Positions 60,230-64,000 of a stretch of DNA of 64,000 nucleotides are shown here, piece after piece. The position numbers were made by a program, and so were the translations under genes. The notes under the pieces were generated by a model, which searched no databases, was not told the DNA's origin, and saw only the letters and a list, made by a program, of their open reading frames with translations. Source of the DNA: Verrucomicrobiota bacterium (lineage in GTDB: Bacteria > Verrucomicrobiota > Verrucomicrobiia > Limisphaerales > J093); NCBI GenBank assembly GCA_027493615.1, contig JAOSKK010000034.1, positions 124,001 to 188,000 on the forward strand. The letters are read 5' to 3'. Within the stretch, counting starts at the first letter, position 1, and every line of letters starts with the position of its first letter.

Positions 60230-63008
60230 CCCCGGCGTCCGCCGCAACTTGCACCACCGCTGCCGGCTCCGGCTCTGGCATTGGCGCCCGCTCCGGCAGC
60301 GTCACGGTGAAGGTCGAACCCTTCCCCGGCTCGCTCTCGACCGTGATGTCGCCGCCAAGCATCTGGCAGAACTTGCGCGAGATGGCCAGGCCCAGACCGG
60401 TGCCCCCGTACCGCGCGTGGGTGGCAGCTTCGCCCTGCGAGAACGCCTGGAAAAGCTGGGCCATCGCCTCGGGTCGTATGCCAATGCCGGTGTCGCTCAC
60501 CCGGAACCGGAGATAAGGCCCGCCCGCACCGTCGCACCGTCGCACCGTCGCACCGTCCGACCGTCCCACCGTCGCACCGTCCGACCGTCCCACCGTCGCA
60601 CCGTCCGACCGTCCCACCGTCGCACTGTCCGACCGTCCCACCTCCAACCGGATCACCCCCTGCTCGGTGAACTTGGCGGCGTTCGAAAGCAGGTTGTAGA
60701 GGACCTGTCGCAGTTTGGTGGGATCCGAGTGCAGGGTGCCGACGTCGGCCGGACATTCCACGATCAGCCGGTTCTGGCGCTTCTCGACCAGGGGGTGACG
60801 GTGGCGGCCACTTCATGGACCAAGCGGGCCACATCGAAGGTCTCCACCAGCAGGCCCATCTTGCCCGCCTCGATCTTCGACAGGTCCAGGATGTCGTTGA
60901 TGAGGCCGAGCTGGTACTTGGCCGCCGTGTGGATCCGCTGCAAATCCGGCACCAGCGCTGCGGCCCCCGTCTCCGGCGCCTCTTCCTCCAGCATCTCGCT
61001 GTAGCCGATGATGGCGTTGAGCGGGGTGCGCAGCTCGTGGCTCATGCTCGCCAGGAAGCGTGACTTGGCCTGGTTCGCCGCGTCGGCCGCCTCTTTCGCT
61101 TCGGCAAGCTGGCGACGCTGCCGATCGATCTCCTCGTTGGCGTTGAGCAACTGTTCGTTCGAAGCCCGCAAGGCCACGGCCTGTTCTTCGAGCCGCCGGC
61201 TGGCCAATGCGAAGCCCCGGGCCAGGTGCACCGAGGTGGCTCCGAAGAAGAGAATCACTCCCAACTGGCTGAACGTGATCCCGCCAAAACCCGGGACCTG
61301 CCACCCGAACCCCGACAGCAACAGCAGTGCGCCCAACCCGGCCCCGATCAGTCGCGCCCCTCCATCTGCGCCTGCCACGCCCGGAACGCGATCAAGCGTG
61401 CTCACCGCCGCCACCACCACCACGACCACACCCGCCACCCGCGCCAGGCTGACCAACACGCCCGGCACGATGCCCAGAAACTGGTCCAGCACCAGGATCG
61501 CCACCACCGCAATCGCCGCCTGCATCAAGCCCCGCAGCGCCCCGGGCGATTGCGATTCAAAGAGTTGCTGGAACAGGCGCAACACCAACACCGCCAGCAG
61601 GGCCAGCCAGTGCCGCGTGAGCTGGTTCAACCCCAGCAGGGCCCAGCTCATCGCCGCCCCCAGCCCGCTGATCAACGCGAAGTACAGGTGGTTCCGCGCC
61701 GTGCGCTGGAACGCGAACAGCAACGAGTGGATCAGGCAGAACGCCGCCAGCAAGCCCGCCACGAAGCTGATCCCGCCCTGGTGCACTTCCCGCTGCGGGA
61801 ACACCCGCACCACGTCCGGCCCGGGACGCCGCAGCAACGCCTCCGCCACCGCCCGGACCGCTGGATCCTCCGATCCCGTCACTGAAAGGAGATGATCCCG
61901 GAAGGGCGAGCTGCCGTCGGGCCGGTGCTCCACCCCGCCCGGTGCCAGCCGGAAGCGTGCCCACCCCCACTGTGGCGCCCGGCTCCACGCTCACCTCGGG
62001 GCCCTCGGGACATATCCCCCGCCAGTGACGGGCGTCCAACCGCACGGTCCCCGGCGCTGCAAGCCGGAACCGCAGCCGGAAGCTCCCATCCCGGCCCGTC
62101 GCGGCCGCCGCCACCTTCCGACGCTCCGCCACGGCCAGCACCAAGGCGCCGGCCACCGGCCCGCCGCCTTCATCCCGGACCTGCCCCGTGACCACCGCGT
62201 ACGCCTTGACCGCCTCCGGCCCCGGCACCTCCTCCAGCACCACCCGCGCCTCGCCCCGCAACCGGACACCCCCGCCATCCTCCACCGGCTGGGCCTCGGC
62301 CTCCGGTTCAAAGGTCGCGGCGAACACCAGCCCGGGCTCGTCCCGCGTCACCCGTCGAAACCGGTCACGGCGGATCTCCTCGAGTGTGCGCACGTAATTC
62401 CACACGCGGAACTCATCGATCAGCCCCTTGAAGATCGGTTCGCGATCTACTTCGGTCACCGACTTCCCCAGGTACGCCGGGCCGTCCGGAGCCACCTGGC
62501 TGAAGCCACGCGCGTAACGGTTCAACGGCTCCAATGCCACGCCGTCCAGGACCAGCCGCATCCCCTCACCGCCCGCGATGGCCGCCACGTGATGCCATTC
62601 GCCGGCACGGAGCACATCCGCCGCTTCAACCCACTGCCAGCCTTCCCGCGGATCGCTGATCACGAAACCCAACCCGTTGTCGTTCCGGCTGCAGAGGCTG
62701 ATGTCGCGGCGGGGTTGGCCATAGTTGAAGACCCGACGAATGCTCCCGAATTCGTCCCAGCACACCCAGCACTCGATCGTGGCGTTGGTCAACGAGGTGA
62801 ACGGGATCAATGGCAGCTCCGCGTAGGCGCCGCTGCCCCGCAGTTCCAGGACGTGGTTCGGCGTCGGCATCGCTGGCGGCACCACCGGCGTGTCCGGCGT
62901 TGCCGCCAACCCGCTTGCCACCCAAACCAGCCACGCCCAGGCCCAGGCCCGCGATCCCGGCTTTCGCCGGAAGTCGGGTCGCTCACGCGAATGAGTGCAG
63001 CGCCTCAT
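60192..63008 (-). CDS. hybrid-length sensor histidine kinase with LamG input domain (frame breaks)
   Basis: About 939 residues. Signal/anchor with AWLVWVASGLAA, then a LamG domain (ELRGSGAYAELPLIPFTSLT-NATIECWVCWDE...IDEFRVWN), a carboxypeptidase-regulatory-like domain (GQVRDEGGGPVAGALVLAVA), about six to seven membrane helices (ISFVAGLLAAFCLIHSLLFA ... RVAGVVVVVVAAVSTL), coiled coil, then H-box SMSHELRTPLNAIIGYSEML, N-box LRQVLYNLLSNAAKF, G1 DTGIGI and G2 GGTGLGLAISRKF. Breaks at about 61968 (surplus G gives GWARFRLAPGGVEH) and 60795 (missing C gives TPLVEKRQNRLIVE). A tandem-repeat insert lies in the ATPase domain. Likely senses glycans; no receiver domain or regulator gene is seen nearby. 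Confidence 0.85.
60526..60642. repeat. 8-bp/24-bp tandem repeat inside the histidine kinase ATPase domain
   Basis: About fourteen 8-bp units of the type CCGTCGCA, CCGTCCGA, CCGTCCCA, arranged mostly as a 24-bp higher-order unit repeated four times. On the coding strand it encodes about 39 residues of VGRSDGAT repeats between strands IRLEV and LRFRVSDTGIGI. Because 8 is not a multiple of three, a change of one or two units shifts frame, of three keeps it. Confidence 0.92.
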
Positions 63009-63038
63009 AATGATGAAGGCACCAACCCGCCCTCCGCG

Positions 63039-64000
63039 TCAGCCCTGACGCAGCATCTCCAGCATCGCCCGGTCCAGCTTGTGCCCCCGCCAATCTTCGT
63101 AACCCACATCGGTCCTGCCACTGTCCAGGACACCGAAGCTGCCCCGGAAGTTCCACAAAGCCCAACCCCAGCCGGTCTCCTGCCACAGGGACAGGAAATC
63201 CTTCATCCACGCGAGCGCCACACGGTGCGGTGTCTGGTTGTACGCCCCCCACTCCCCAACGTGCACGCCTACGCCCTGACGTTCGAGGTCCTGCCAGGGT
63301 CCGATGATCTCCCGGCGCAGCCGGTCCCGGTCCCAAACGTCTCCTTCCTTGAGCCGGAGGGGCCAAGACGGTTCCGGCCAGTTCTGGCCGTTCACCCAAC
63401 TCGCCCCGTGGTGGCTGACCCGCATCGGGTCGTAGCCCCGCGTGCTCTGTCCGAGGCCGAGCGGGATCAGCCCGGGCACGGGTTGCCGCCCCCAGCGCAA
63501 GCCGTCGGCGATGATCAGCCGCTGCGGGTCCTCGGCCCGGATGGCCTCGACCAAACGCGTCACCACCCGGACATAATCCGCCTCCGGCAGATCTTTCGGT
63601 TCGTTGAGCAGGTCGAAGCTGAGCCGGGCATTCGGAATGCCCCGGTAGCGCTTCGCGAAAGCCGCCCAATGATGCGCACAGACCTCGAGGGCTTCCGCGT
63701 CCTTCCACAAGTCCAGCGGTTCCGCCGGTGGATTCACGCAATAGCCGGGGGCTCGATGGAAGTTCAGGTTCACGTGCACCCCGTGGCGACGGCCGAATTC
63801 GACGGCCTCGTCGATGTGCTTGAGCTCGGGTTCGCGCAACACCCGCCAGTCGGCGGGATCCGTCCAGCACCGATACGACAGGGGCAGACGCGCGAAATCG
63901 AAGCCCCAGCCGGCCATCCACTCGAAGTCCGACTCGCGGAAGGGCGGATTGCCGCCGGCCCGGTGCGTGAACTTCTCCAGGAGGTTGAACCCGCGCCAGC
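63039..64000 (-). CDS. glycoside hydrolase family 5 (cellulase-like), N-terminus beyond window
   Basis: About 320 residues visible; the frame is open to the window end (RGFNLLEKFTHRAGGNPPFR-ESDFEWMAGWGFDFARLPLS). GH5 features: DEAVEFGRRHGVHVNLNFHR, LSFDLLNEPKD (acid/base Glu after Asn), MRVSHHG...W, VHVGEWGAYN (nucleophile Glu) and GWALWNFRGSFGVLDSGR. Both catalytic Glu are present. Endo-acting on beta-glucans/mannans by family; substrate not determined. It lies 30 bp upstream, in transcription order, of the LamG histidine kinase, suggesting sensing and degradation of the same glycan. Confidence 0.9.
   Translation of the reverse strand, partial: WRGFNLLEKFTHRAGGNPPFRESDFEWMAGWGFDFARLPLSYRCWTDPADWRVLREPELKHIDEAVEFGRRHGVHVNLNFHRAPGYCVNPPAEPLDLWKDAEALEVCAHHWAAFAKRYRGIPNARLSFDLLNEPKDLPEADYVRVVTRLVEAIRAEDPQRLIIADGLRWGRQPVPGLIPLGLGQSTRGYDPMRVSHHGASWVNGQNWPEPSWPLRLKEGDVWDRDRLRREIIGPWQDLERQGVGVHVGEWGAYNQTPHRVALAWMKDFLSLWQETGWGWALWNFRGSFGVLDSGRTDVGYEDWRGHKLDRAMLEMLRQG

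Overview
The window is high-GC bacterial chromosome and looks like a Verrucomicrobiota genome, most plausibly a Limisphaerales/Pedosphaera-type lineage and probably a metagenome or long-read assembly. The evidence is the gene content: LamG jelly-roll proteins, a pseudopilin with FTLIELLVVIAIIAILAG, Tat-exported Gfo/Idh/MocA oxidoreductases, a ThuA-domain protein, an ECF sigma factor beside a serine/threonine kinase-WD40 receptor, ADOP-type ABC permeases, a DIP1984 protein, secreted proteins ending in a W...FYRLR-type module, and many families of short intergenic hairpin repeats. About forty genes-worth of reading-frame breaks sit mostly in runs of three to six G or C. They are best read as base-calling errors, so I merge the pieces into single genes and note each break.

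Layout. 1-15.2 kb (+ strand): a TPR-like protein, an SMP-30-like lactonase, a four-domain LamG protein, a pseudopilin, a ceramidase-like LamG enzyme, two Tat-exported Gfo/Idh/MocA proteins with a DeoR regulator, and a ThuA protein. This looks like a carbohydrate/glycolipid catabolic block. 15.4 kb: tRNA-Lys(TTT) on the minus strand. 15.7-22.8 kb (minus): two paralogous Ig/PQQ beta-propeller secreted proteins separated by an AbrB/Doc toxin-antitoxin pair on the plus strand, then a secreted WD40-tailed protein. 22.8-23.9 kb: repeat-rich, no gene seen.

24.2-35.7 kb (+): an ABC export operon (MacA-like adaptor, two MacB-like ATPases, three ADOP permeases, the last one deleted internally). Five small genes or gene pairs sit in its gaps, all antisense to the operon: a small conserved protein, RHH/PIN, Phd/VapC, a nucleotidyltransferase-like gene, and an antitoxin with a truncated MazF-like toxin. 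Four of these are preceded by an 8-32 codon stub copying the start of an ADOP permease. This recurrent stub + antisense module + permease pattern is the most unusual feature of the window.

35.8-43.6 kb (minus): a compact operon of six mostly unrecognised genes, with a double VanY-type M15 peptidase carrying a peptidoglycan-binding domain, a HEAGH metallopeptidase, a basic protein, a 780-residue protein with a Lys/Ala-rich amphipathic segment, and a small secreted protein. Two products start with a short SPFL motif. This is a candidate undescribed system acting on cell walls.

43.9-53 kb (+): ECF sigma factor and giant receptor kinase, DIP1984 protein, a 120-bp hairpin minisatellite, and an FG-GAP/ASPIC-UnbV secreted protein. 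53-54.9 kb: a nucleotidyltransferase pair, a decayed paralog of the 43.1-kb secreted gene, a STAND NTPase remnant and a small inverted-repeat element. 54.9-60.2 kb (+): S9A prolyl oligopeptidase lipoprotein, Sel1-repeat protein, small lipoprotein, deoC, and a DUF6263-like secreted protein. 60.2-64 kb (minus): a LamG-sensing histidine kinase with a tandem repeat inside its ATPase domain, and a GH5 glycosidase running off the window end.
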